A stretch of 30,000 nt of DNA from Dictyostelium firmibasis (GCA_036169595.1 CM069767.1:3377501-3407500), one strand, 5' to 3'. Shown: positions 1 through 9,974, counted from the first letter of the stretch. Translations and numbers: made by a program. Notes: generated by a model from the letters alone, not told the origin.

Positions 1-52
1 ATTCTTTTTTTTTTTTTTCTTTTTTTTTATTTGTTTATTTACTAGGAAAGTT

Positions 53-466
53 TTATTTTGATTCTGGCTTTTTAAAATTGTTGTTATTGTTGTTATTATT
101 GTTATTATTATTATTATTATTATTGTTGTTGTTATTATGACTATCATTTTTAACGGTAAACTTTAAACTTTCTTCTTCAAATTCATCTTCAAAATCATCT
201 TCAAAATCTTTGTAAATGATTAATAGAATAGTGATGTTAAAACCATTATGTCAATATTTTTTTTTTTTTTTTTCATTAGTCCCATATATATATATGAGTG
301 TATACATTTTTAATATCATATATTATTAATGAATGAAATAATACATACTATTAAAGAACTCTGTGTGAACTAAAGTTTTACCATGTTCATTCATGTTATC
401 CATTAATGACTCTTCGTCCATAATATCTTCATAATCGAAATCATCTCTAACACGTAAATTATTCAT
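53..466 (-). CDS. COP9 signalosome subunit 9 (CSNAP)-like, two exons
   Basis: Spliced gene that single-frame reading misses. Exon 1 is 466-349, beginning MNNLRVRDDF and ending at EFFN. The intron is 348-208, with donor GTATGT and the only available AG, AAAG. Exon 2 is 207-53. The join keeps frame and gives 273 nt, 90 aa. Across the junction the protein reads VHTEFFNNFEDDFEDEF. From memory, human COPS9/CSNAP ends VHADFFNDFEDLFDDDD, so the spacing of the aromatic residues (FF, F, F) and the acidic tail match. In animals this small subunit binds the COP9 signalosome, the cullin deneddylase, through that aromatic-acidic tail. Here the tail is extended by an Asn run and a basic KKPESK end. It diverges from the PRCC-like gene with about 246 bp of A/T tract between the start codons, which probably holds both promoters. 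The gene structure is seen directly; the family call rests on remembered similarity. Confidence 0.78.
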
Positions 467-712
467 TTTTATATATTTGTTTCTGTTTAGTGGTTATTTT
501 GAAAAAAAAAAAAAAAAAAATAGTGTGAATTCTTTGTTTGCTTTAATATGTGATGAAAACAAATTTGATTTTTTTTTTTTCTAATTTTTTTATTAAAATT
601 CAAAAAATTAATAAAAAAAAAAAAAAAAAAAAAAATTATTTTTGATTTTTATTTTTTATTTTTATTTTTATATTTTTTTTTATTTTTTTTAATTTAAAAT
701 TCCAAAAAAAGT

Positions 713-2212
713 ATGAGCTCATTTCTTGTTGCCTATGGTGATGAATCCGATGAAGAAGAGGACAACAATATAAACGACCACAATAACAATAACAATAACA
801 ATAATAATAATAATAATAAAAATGATAATATATATGATTATAGCAAAGATACAATAGCTTCACAACAACAACAACAGCCTAAAACCGTTACTCTTGGTTT
901 AAATAATAAATTAAATCAAAAGAAAACTCAACAACAAACACAGCAAACTTCACAAGATAAATTAAGTAGTGATTTTAATTTTTTTAATAACAATAATAGC
1001 AATGACGACTTTATGCCCAATAACAAGAAGAGGAAAAATATAGATAATGATGATGATGATGATGACAATGAATTTAGAAATCCTGATTTAAAAAACAAAC
1101 CAAAATCATCTCATTCATTATTTTCAATGCTACCAACACCTAAAAGTTCTCAGAATGTTTCTACTATCTCTTCAAAACCATCATACTCATTCCCAAAACC
1201 TGTAAATAATAATGATAATAATAATAATAATAATAATGATAATAATAATAATAAAGAAGATGAAACTAAAAAAAACCATGATAATAGTGTAAATAAAAAC
1301 CAAGAAAACCTTGAAAAAGATGTAAAAAAGATTAAAGAAAAAGAGAATGAGAATGAGAATGAGAATGAAACTGAGAATGAGATGAAAAATGAAAAAGAAC
1401 TATATTCAAACTATGATGATGAAAATACAAAAAAAATAATTAGTAATTCAATGATACCTGGCTCACTAAGAAAGAAATTATTAAAAAATCAACCAAAAAC
1501 TAAGAAATCAACAACTACTGCGACAATAAAAACTTCAACTACAACAACCACTACCGCCACATCTATAAACACCACAACCACCAAAAATAATATACCTACC
1601 TCTACTCTCACCGAAAATGAAAAGTCAAAAATCATTGATAATGAGGAAGATGACAATGATGGGTTATTTTTCTCATTCCAAACATCAACAAATAATAAAA
1701 AACAATCACAAAATGAAGAAATTGACTACTCATCATACATCAATAATGATGATGAAAATGAAAATGAAAATGAAAATGAAAATGAAAATGAAAATGAAAA
1801 TGAAAATGAAAAACAACCAGAGAAAGAAGAATATGAGACAGATACTGAACAACAAGAGTGGACACAAGAACAAATTCAACAATATTGGTACGCACAACAA
1901 CAACAACAACAACAGCAACAACCGTTCAATTTAAAAAGCCAACAACAATATCAACATTATTATGAATACAATAATGCTGATAAAATATATGAAGTTAACC
2001 AATCCAAAATGCTGGAAGAAAATAATAGTTTCAAAGTATTAGAATTAAGAAAAACAACTCAAGAACATGATCGTATTTTGGCAAACGCACCAAGAATATC
2101 GAAAGGTCAAAAACAAAAACATACCCTTGGTTCTCTGTTGGGTGATTACCAAATTAGAAAACATACTTCACAAAATGATAAAGCTCATAATACGTTGGGT
2201 AAACATCAATAA
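713..2212 (+). CDS. PRCC-family nuclear protein, low-complexity rich
   Basis: Intronless 499-aa ORF. The N-terminus MSSFLVAYGDESDEEED resembles the start of human PRCC (MSLVAYASSDESEPDE, from memory). Two further short motifs fit the family: SLFSMLPTPK near residues 134-143 (human LFASLPAPK) and LFFSF near 317. The conserved C-terminus is a basic segment around 440-499 with KQKHTLGSLLGDYQ, in the place of PRCC's RRKHQITYLIHQAK. PRCC is a nuclear protein tied to mitotic checkpoint (MAD2B) and pre-mRNA splicing factors in animals; that role is inferred here. Between the motifs the protein is mostly simple sequence: Asn runs, an Asp run near 115, a Thr-rich stretch near 265-290, about ten Glu-Asn pairs near 345-365 and a Gln run near 400. 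The start is preceded by A-rich DNA as usual in this genome. It shares its upstream region with the CSN9-like gene. Confidence 0.75.
   Translation: MSSFLVAYGDESDEEEDNNINDHNNNNNNNNNNNNKNDNIYDYSKDTIASQQQQQPKTVTLGLNNKLNQKKTQQQTQQTSQDKLSSDFNFFNNNNSNDDFMPNNKKRKNIDNDDDDDDNEFRNPDLKNKPKSSHSLFSMLPTPKSSQNVSTISSKPSYSFPKPVNNNDNNNNNNNDNNNNKEDETKKNHDNSVNKNQENLEKDVKKIKEKENENENENETENEMKNEKELYSNYDDENTKKIISNSMIPGSLRKKLLKNQPKTKKSTTTATIKTSTTTTTTATSINTTTTKNNIPTSTLTENEKSKIIDNEEDDNDGLFFSFQTSTNNKKQSQNEEIDYSSYINNDDENENENENENENENENENEKQPEKEEYETDTEQQEWTQEQIQQYWYAQQQQQQQQQPFNLKSQQQYQHYYEYNNADKIYEVNQSKMLEENNSFKVLELRKTTQEHDRILANAPRISKGQKQKHTLGSLLGDYQIRKHTSQNDKAHNTLGKHQ
1755..1812 (+). repeat. GAAAAT hexanucleotide repeat encoding (Glu-Asn)n
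   Basis: About nine to ten perfect copies of a GAAAAT unit lie inside the PRCC-like gene. The unit length is a multiple of three, so copy-number change would keep frame. Shorter imperfect GAGAAT copies occur upstream near 1340-1380. Confidence 0.85.
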
Positions 2213-3793
2213 AAAAAAAAATAAATAAAAAAAAAATAAAATAAAAAAATAAAAAAAAAAATTTTAAAAAAAAAATAAAAAAAATAAATGAGATGAGATC
2301 TATCAAATTTGATGTATATTAATAAAAAAAATATAAAATAAAAATGATAATAAAAATAAAAATATAAAGAGTATTTAAACTAATTAATTATATTAGTTAA
2401 ATTGATAAATCTCATCTTGTCAAATCTCGTTTTTTTTTTTTTTTTTTTTTTTATTTTTTTTTTTTTTCGGTCGTCAGAATTTTGATTAATCTTAAAAAAA
2501 ACAAAAAAATTAATTAATTTTATTTTTTTTCTTTTTTTTTTTTTTTTTTTTTTAAAATTTTTTTTTAAAATTTTTTTTTTCATTTACTTTTTTTTTCATT
2601 TTTCATTTTTTTTTTTTTTTCTCATTTAAGTTTTCGCTTTGGCTGTATCATATTTAATATCCAGTGGATTTTTCAAACTCCCCCATTCACTGATTGCGGC
2701 ACCAAAAAGAAAAAAATAAAAAACAAAGAAACAAAGAAAAAAAAAAGGTAATTCTAAAGAAAAAAAATTTTATTTTCATTTCATATTAAAGTTTTGCAAA
2801 TTTATATATGTATATAAATACATATTTTTTTTTTTTTTTTTTTTTTTTTCCTTCCTTTGGAAACACATATTTAAAAAAAAAAAAAATTTTCACTCTATTT
2901 GTTATATTGTAAAATTTATCTCTTTATATGATTTTTTTTTTTTAATTATCTTAAATAATAAATTTTTTTTTTTGTTTGGAAGGAAAAAAAAAAAAAAAAA
3001 AAAAAAATTATTCTCGCCGACAACCAGGTTGTTTGGTCCAAAAAAGATTAATTCTCAACTAAACTAATTAAAAAAAAAAATACGCTAAAAGTTTTCAAAA
3101 AAAAAAAAAAAAATAATAAAAAATAAAAAATAAAAAAAAAAGTAAAAAAAAACGAAAAAGAAAAAAAAAAAGTCATTTTCTTTTAAAAATAAAAAAATAA
3201 AATAAATCAAAATCACAGAGAGGAAACTTTAAAAGTATGTGCCAATCCTTTTTTTTTTTTTTATTCAGATATTTTCTAAAAGTTAATATAATAATAATCA
3301 TCTTTAATTAATTTGTCCATAAAATACTGTAATAATTGTTTATTTTTTGTTTAATACTCATCAAATTACAAGCCCATATTTGCATTATTACTATTTTTTT
3401 AAGTTATTGTTGCCAATGTCCCTATTATTGGTATTGTAAACATTTAAATAATGTAGAATGTCCAATAATTTTTTTATTTCGTGATTAATATCCTTTTTTT
3501 TTTTTTTTTTTCTTTCTTCAATTTATTTCTTTTTTTCACACAAATTGTGTGTTTTAATTATATTTCAAAAGTTGATTACGAACAAAAAATAAAATAAAAA
3601 CAGTTTCCCACACACACTTATTTTTTTATATTACTTTTTTTACAAAACAAAAAAGAAAAATAAAAAATAAAATAAACAAAAAAAAAAAAAAAAAAAAATA
3701 AAAAAAAAAAGGATAAAGATAACATTTATATTCATTTTTTTATTTTTTTATTTTTTCTAAATCAATTTAGAGTTAATAAATAAATAAATAAAT

Positions 3794-3824
<31 letters not shown>

Positions 3825-4247
3825 TATCAAAATCATTTTTTTTTCTTTTTTTTTCAAAAATTTCTTTTTTTTTTAATTTTTTTTTTTTTAATTTTTTTTA
3901 ATTTTTTTTTTTTTTTACTTTAATTTTTTTTTTTTTTTGGCACATTTAAATTAAAAACACATCATTACGCAATATATACATATTAAAAAAATAAAAAACT
4001 CAAAAAGAACAAATCATATTTCATTTCTATTGTATGTTGTTTAATCACTTATATTAATGTCAAATGTTTATTTATTTTAATTTCTAAATTTTCTCTGAAC
4101 TTTTCCTTTTCTTTTTTTTATTATTTTTTTTTTTCTCACTTGTATTTTTTTTAAATTTTCATATGAACAAATATTAATTTTTTAAAATTTTTTTTAATTT
4201 AAAAAAAAAAAATAAAACAGAAAAAAAAAATAGATCAATTTAAAACA
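2213..4247. other. Intergenic AT desert with GC-richer islands
   Basis: About 2 kb separates the PRCC-like gene from the PUF gene. Most is homopolymer A/T. Four places stand out: 2626-2703 (unusually GC-rich, readable on the minus strand as a short open tail), 2825-3007 (a perfect T-tract/A-tract inverted repeat), 3013-3044 (a GC-richer segment with CAACC/GGTTG symmetry) and 3210-3240 (a mixed-composition block ending in a possible splice donor GTATGT). The last could belong to an upstream untranslated exon of the PUF gene. No convincing protein gene was found. Confidence 0.6.
2825..3007. repeat. 30-bp perfect inverted repeat (T-tract CCTTCC / GGAAGG A-tract)
   Basis: A run of 25 T followed by CCTTCC (2825-2855) is exactly complementary to GGAAGG followed by 24 A (2978-3007). 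This gives a 30-bp stem around a 122-nt loop. Only the six CCTTCC pairs are informative, because T and A tracts are common in this DNA. Confidence 0.6.
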
Positions 4248-7200
4248 ATGATTAATGAGGAAGAGGAGGATGATGAGTTTTTAATAAACAACACACAGTT
4301 CAAACCACCAGATAGATCAACTTCAGCCCCACCATCATTAACAAGATTGAGTAGTAATTTATTTTCATTTAGAGCAAATGAATTTATCAATGATATTAGA
4401 GCAGATGAACAATACTATGAATTTTATATCAATCATGTTAATCAAGATAAATTACCACCTCCATTAGAAATTCAACAATCTTTTTATAATGCACCTGAAC
4501 CTGAATCTGATATCTCTGGTACTTCTAGAAATGCATTCTTCCAAGAGGTTTGTATAGCAAATTATGTTACATTAAATAGTATCAGTATTTCTAATTTTTT
4601 TTTTTCTAAAAAACATTTTTTAGTATTTCAAACAACCAGTGTTGAACATTCCACAATCACAACCACAACAATTTTATCAAAAACCACCAATCCAACCACA
4701 ACTTCAACAACAATATTATCAACAATCACCACAACCACAAATTCAACAACCAATTCCACACAAACCACAACCATACCTACAAAGACAACCATCCTTTGGT
4801 AGTGTACCAATTGGCTATCCATCACAACAACAGCAACAACTAACCTATCAACAACAGCAACAACAATTACTTCAACAACAGCAACAACTATTACAACAAC
4901 AACAACAGCAACAACAATTACAACAACAACAATTATTACAACAACAATTACAACAACGTCAGCTTTTACAACAACAACAACAACGTCAACAGCAACAATA
5001 CCTACAACAGCAACAACAACAACAGTTTAATCAACAAAATAGCAGCGCTAGTAGTAGCAGCAGCAGCAGCAGTAACAACAATAATAGCAACAGCAACAGC
5101 AACAGCAACAATGATTTATGGGCTGTTCAAAGAGGATTATCATCATTGCAAATGAATGATGGTAAACCAGACGACTATATTGTAAAATCTTCATTTGACG
5201 TTGCTTTCTCAACAGTTAACCAATTTTTCGATGAACCACGTAGTAACAATAACAACAACAACAACAACAGTCTCCCAAGAAGTACATCAAACTCTTCATT
5301 GAATCAAATTTTTGAGCCACAACTTAGAAATAATAATATTAGCAATAATAATAAGCCACCACAACATCCACAATCAAATGGTATCAATGGCAATGGCTCT
5401 ATAGTTAGACCAATTGCGAAGGTTGGTAATAACCTTTTACATTCACCAATTGATTTGAACCAATTTTCAAACTTTAATGGAAATGGTAGTGCAACAAATA
5501 ACAATAGTAGTAATAGTAATAATAGTAATAATAATATTAGCAACAATAGTAATAGTACAAATAACACAGTACACCCATCCAGAACACCAACACCACCCCA
5601 ATCTTCTGGTAATTCAACATCACCATCACAACATTGTAGATATTTCACTCAGGGTTACTGTAGTAAGGGAAGTAAATGTAACTTTGTACATGATAGTGAA
5701 TCTTCCTCTTCTGAAAAAGTTGAAGAAAAACAACAAAATGTATCACCAATTACATCCACCAATAATAGTGGTAATGGTAGCAATACTGGTAACAACCACA
5801 ATAGTAATAACAGTAATAGCGTAAATATTAATAGTAATAGTAACATTAATAGCAATAATAGCAATGGCAATAGTAGTAGTAGTAATAATAATAATAATAA
5901 CAGCAGTAATAATAATAATAATAATAGCAATAATAACAATAATAATAATAATAATAATAACAATAATAACAACACTAATAATAATAACAATAATAATAAT
6001 AAACAAAATAATAGAAATAATACAAATGGTAATAATACACAAAACAATAATAATACACAATCAAGAAAAAGTTTACCAGTTGAGCTTCAACCAAGTAATA
6101 TTATGCAATTGACAAAAGTCCAACCACATAGTAAACAACAAGGTGGTAGAGGTAGAAATAATCCAATGATGCAAAATCAACAACAACAAATGGCTCAACT
6201 TTCTATTACAAGCCCACCAATTACAGATCCAATTACCAGTGACATCAGTAAAAAGATTGATTTGATTGCAAATAAGACCTACACATCGATTGATCAAGTG
6301 ATAGGATCCATTTATCCATTGTGTCGTGATCAGCATGGTTGTCGTTTCCTTCAAAAGAAATTGGAGGAGAGTGACCTTCAATTGACAGAGATAATCTTTA
6401 AGGAGGTTTGTGATTATATGTTGGAGTTGATGACCGACCCATTCGGTAATTATTTATGCCAAAAGCTTTTGGAGCACTGTAATGATCAACAACGTCTTAC
6501 CATCATTGAAAAAGTTGGCACAGATATTGTCCGTATCAGTATGAATATGCATGGTACACGTGCTGTTCAAAAGATGATTGAATACCTCACCACACCTGAA
6601 CAAATTCAATTAATTAAACGTTCTCTCAAGGATAGTGTGGTACCTTTGATTCAAGATCTCAATGGCAATCATGTGATTCAAAAGTGTTTAAATAAGTTGT
6701 CACCACAAGATAATCAATTCATCTATGATGCTGTCTCTAGCGATGGTAGTTGTATTGCAGTTGCCACCCATAGACATGGTTGTTGTGTCCTTCAAAGATG
6801 TATTGACCATGCCTCTGAATCTCAAAAGCTACAATTGATTCAAGAGGTCATTGCCAACTCTTTGGTTTTGGTTCAAGATCCATACGGTAACTATGTCGTA
6901 CAATACGTTTTGGACCTTCCATTCCAAGGCTTAGCCACTGAAATGGCAAAACGTTTTGTTGGCCACGTTCCAATTTTAGCAACTCAAAAATTCTCTTCAA
7001 ATGTCGTAGAGAAATGTTTACATGTTGCTGATGCAATCACTCGTGGTTACTTAATTCAAGAAGTCATCGATTACGATAACCTTTTACATCTATTACAAGA
7101 TCCTTACGCAAACTATGTAATTCAAACTTCTTTAACAATCTCTGAACCACATCAACACACTAAATTGGTTGAAGCAATTCGTCCACATTTACCATTATTA

Positions 7201-7275
7201 AAGAATACTCCATATGGCAAACGTATTCAAAATAAAATTATAAAAGAAGGTAGAGATACTTATAATTTTAATTAA
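4248..7275 (+). CDS. CCCH zinc-finger plus Pumilio (PUF) RNA-binding protein, two exons
   Basis: Exon 1 is 4248-4547, the intron 4548-4623 (donor GTTTGT, acceptor TTTTTTAG, 76 bp, phase 0) and exon 2 4624-7275, giving 983 aa. After an acidic, polar N-terminus comes a long Gln/Asn/Ser-rich region. A CCCH finger follows: Cys438, Cys446, Cys452, His456, spacing C-x7-C-x5-C-x3-H. Next is a long Asn stretch, then a C-terminal Pumilio homology domain from about residue 650. Its eight repeats show recognition cores GCRFLQ, GNYLCQ, GTRAVQ, GNHVIQ, GCCVLQ, GNYVVQ, SSNVVE and ANYVIQ. PUF proteins bind 3' UTRs of target mRNAs and repress or localise them in the cytoplasm. The SNxxE of repeat 7 and NYxxQ of repeats 6 and 8 predict a UGU core. 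Codon use in the PUF domain is less AT-extreme than in the linker. A Dictyostelium PUF gene, pufA, is known; I cannot say whether this is it. Confidence 0.95.
5881..6004 (+). repeat. AAT/AAC trinucleotide-rich tract encoding poly-Asn
   Basis: Nearly uninterrupted AAT/AAC codons with a few AGC/AGT (Ser) and ACT (Thr) form a long Asn-rich linker between the CCCH finger and the PUF repeats. Such tracts are common in this genome and the open readings on the opposite strand here are shadows of it. Confidence 0.85.
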
Positions 7276-7729
7276 TCAAACAGAATCAAAAAAAAAAAAA
7301 AAAAAAAAAAATTAATCAATTAACAAAAAACAAGAAAAAAAAAAGAAAAAGAAAGAAAAAAAAAAAAACTCCCCCTGTTGTTGTACCACTTACATATATT
7401 TATAAACCGAAATTATAATTTAGTCTAATTTAGAGAACTTCCATATAACAAATTATTTGGTCCCTAAATAAAAAAAAAAAAAAAAAATCAAAAAAACCCT
7501 TGTTGTATCTTTTTTTCTCAAAAAAAAAAAAAAATAAAAAATAAAAAAAAAAAAAAAAAAAATAAACACCTTTTTTAAATTATAATTAATAATTATTTCT
7601 TTTTATTATTTATTCATTTTTAATTAATAATAATTTATATTTTTTTTTTTTATTGCAACATACAACTTTCTCTTTTACCTTTTATTATAATTTTTTTTTT
7701 TTTTTTTTATAACCAAGATAATGATGTTT

Positions 7730-7897
7730 TTATAATGTGGTGTGGTTATTATTATTTACTTTTATGATTCTAACAAATACTAGATGAAAAAATATTGAAA
7801 AATGTTGATATGTATAGTTAAAAAATTTATTACAAATAACACAATCAACTCTTTTATTAAAAAGAATATATCCTAATTTTTGTAAAATTTTTTTTTT
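7730..7897 (-). pseudogene. Open coding-like scrap with a CVIC motif, no start codon
   Basis: On the minus strand 55 codons are open, ending at TAA (7730-7732), with host-like codon choice. The peptide contains RVDCVICNKFFNYTYQHF, which has a Cys-x2-Cys knuckle followed by His, as in small zinc fingers. There is no ATG, and an in-frame stop sits just upstream in a T/A tract. It may be an exon of an unrecognised gene or the remnant of one. Confidence 0.2.
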
Positions 7898-8938
7898 TTA
7901 AATGACGTAAATAATTCAAAAGTGGAATATAAAAAAATTCCTACAATAAGAAATTATATAGAAAAAAACCAATAAAATTTCAGATTTCTCTTAATGCAAA
8001 ATTGAAGTTAAAAGAAATTGTTCTATTCAACCCATTAAAAAAAGTTTGTAAATAATTGAAAGTTATGACAGATTGACCAAAATCGGTTTAAAATTATTTT
8101 GAACCTCATTTACAACGATTTATAAAAATATTTTTGATTAAAAATTCAATATATTTTTTTTAATTTTAAATCCATTTTTATTTATTTAATATATGATTAG
8201 TACTAATACTTTAAAATCCTTTTTTTTTTTTGGGTTGTACTGATTCTTTTTATTTTTTTTTAATTTTTTTTTTAATTTTTTTTGATTGAAACATATATTA
8301 AGACTCATTGTATTTAAAACAGTTTTAAATAAAAATTTGATGATGTTTTGTTTAAAATAAAAATATTATTAATTATATAAGATAAAAATAATCAAACTTC
8401 TTATAGAAGAATTAATTTTTTTATTTTTTATTTTTCAAATAAAATTGGATACACGAAAATAAATAATTAAACTGTTTTTTTATTTATTTTCTCAATTTTT
8501 TCTAAATATTTAGGATTCCCCAAAAGGAAGTTATCATCATTTAATCATTAGATAACGAATAGTTATAATACTATTACTTGTCTTTAAAATTTTTTTAAAA
8601 AAAAAAATGGGGGTTAAAAAATTTTTTTTTTTTTAAACTTGTATGATTCTATATTTTTTTTGATGATAACATTTATTTACAAAATTAATATTTTTGTTTT
8701 AGTTTGATTGCGCACGAAATTTTAAAAAAACATTAAAGAAATAATTGAAAATGTCACTGCACTCAAAATTTACCTTTGATACTTAACTATTAACCTGTTA
8801 AAAAAAAAAAATAGTATAAATTAAAAAAAAAAAAAAAAAAAAAACAAAAACAAAAAACAAAAAACAAAAAAACAAAAAAACTAAAAAAAACAAAAAAAAC
8901 TAAAAACAAAGGCCTTGTTTAATAAAAATTTAAAAAAA

Positions 8939-9202
8939 ATGTTATTAAGTATGTAAAATAGTTTTTTAAAATTTTTTTTAAAATTTTTTTTTTTATATCC
9001 ATAATAACTAATTAATTATTCATTTTTTAATTTTTTTTTTCTAATAGGTAATTTATATCAAGTTATTTCATTCAAAAACATAAAAAATAAAAATTTAATT
9101 GAAAATAAAAATGAAAATTTAGTTATAACCTATTCATTAAATCATATTAATTCTTATAAATTACAAACAAATATGTTTACAAGACCAAGTTGGACAATTT
9201 AA
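8939..9202 (+). CDS. Candidate small two-exon gene, 54 aa, unknown
   Basis: ATG TTA TTA A (8939-8948) is followed by a GTATGT donor, a 99-bp AT-only intron (8949-9047) with a T-tract and ATAG acceptor, and exon 2 (9048-9202), which opens in frame to TAA. The protein starts MLLSNLYQVISFKNIKNKN and ends NMFTRPSWTI. Codon choice and intron structure are typical of the organism. Immediately past the stop another frame stays open and reads plausibly (DQVGQFKAVKYINTIKS). This may therefore be a decayed remnant of a longer gene rather than an intact small one. No family recognised. Confidence 0.33.
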
Positions 9203-9426
9203 AGCTGTAAAATATATTAATACAATAAAATCGATAAAATTATTTATTTTTAAAAAAAGTTATTATTCAAAAAAAAAAAAATACACATAATTAGTTAAAG
9301 AAGGCCCTTTAAAAATTATTTGTTAAATATGTTTTTTTTTTTTTTTTTCTAATAATTATTAATATTAAAAAATCGACATTAATTATTTTTTATAATAGAT
9401 TTAATTACAATTAATTTGTGGTATAT

Positions 9427-9462
<36 letters not shown>

Positions 9463-9533
9463 TATAAAATAGATTTTTTTTTTTTTTTTTTTGTAGAAAA
9501 TAAATTTTAAATTAATTAAAAAGATATTAAAAA

Positions 9534-9974
9534 ATGAAATTTTTACTTGTTATTTTATTTGCATTGATTGCAATTAGTGTTAGTTCAGCACATTACCAAT
9601 GTGGAAGATATGCATGTTTACCAGGACATTCATGTATTTGTGACAATGGAATTTTTAGATGTGTGTATGTTTGTGAAGAGTTAACAATCACCCAAACAAT
9701 TACAGATAGATGGGTAGATGGTGCTGAAGGTCCAAGTGTAAAAGTCAGTGTTAATGTTTTAAATCATACTTATCGTACTGTTAAGGATATTCTTATTGCA
9801 ACTGATGCTAATTTGAATGCTGGTCAAATCTGGGGTGCTCACTTAAATGGTTTCTTATTAGATTTCCCAGATTACGTTTCAATCGCACCAGGAATGAATC
9901 ATACTTGGGGTTATATTAATAAAGGAAATAATGCTGCTCATCTTTGGGTTCAAAAAGTTTATATCTCTGCTTAA
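9534..9974 (+). CDS. Secreted CBM49 carbohydrate-binding protein
   Basis: 146-aa ORF. Residues 1-19 form a clear signal peptide (MKFLLVILFALIAISVSSA). A short Cys-rich segment follows with six cysteines at 23, 28, 34, 36, 43 and 47, probably three disulfides. Residues about 50-146 match the CBM49 family of Dictyostelium: a beta-sandwich start (LTITQTITDRWVDG), conserved aromatic and Asn positions, and the typical ending GNNAAHLWVQKVYISA. CBM49 domains bind cellulose, and in social amoebae such proteins are parts of, or act on, the extracellular sheath and spore or stalk walls. Two NHT sequons could be glycosylated. The gene sits alone between AT-rich spacers, with a T-tract region just upstream and no intron. 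The family call is strong; the exact substrate and stage of expression are inferred. Confidence 0.9.
   Translation: MKFLLVILFALIAISVSSAHYQCGRYACLPGHSCICDNGIFRCVYVCEELTITQTITDRWVDGAEGPSVKVSVNVLNHTYRTVKDILIATDANLNAGQIWGAHLNGFLLDFPDYVSIAPGMNHTWGYINKGNNAAHLWVQKVYISA

Larger units (their letters stand above)
7276..9533. other. Intergenic region with coding-like scraps
   Basis: 2.26 kb between the PUF gene and the CBM49 gene. 7276-7570 is probably 3' UTR/terminator DNA of the PUF gene (A tracts, AATAAA-like strings). A minus-strand open stretch without a start lies at 7730-7897. A two-exon plus-strand candidate lies at 8939-9202. The rest, including 7900-8930, is AT-rich with no gene I can support. 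The T-tracts at 9430-9490 lie directly upstream of the CBM49 gene and look like its promoter. Confidence 0.5.

Noticed and set aside
636-863. Minus-strand Tyr/His-rich reading opposite the PRCC-like gene start
   Set aside because: Shadow of Asn-rich codons on the plus strand and of the upstream A/T tracts; no independent evidence.
2380-2583. Lys-rich 67-codon minus-strand reading
   Set aside because: Made almost wholly of A tracts; no start context, splice sites or motif.
2630-2703. C/D-box snoRNA or spliceosomal RNA in the GC-rich island
   Set aside because: A CTGA is present but no C box at a matching distance, and no similarity to U1, U2, U4, U5 or U6 that I could see.
2810-2866. Possible upstream exon (MCFQRKE plus Lys run) for the GC-rich island at 2626-2753
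   Set aside because: The reading is a 25-base A tract and no convincing donor joins it in frame.
5655-6060. Leu- and Ile-rich minus-strand readings
   Set aside because: Frame shadows of the poly-Asn/Ser linker of the PUF protein.
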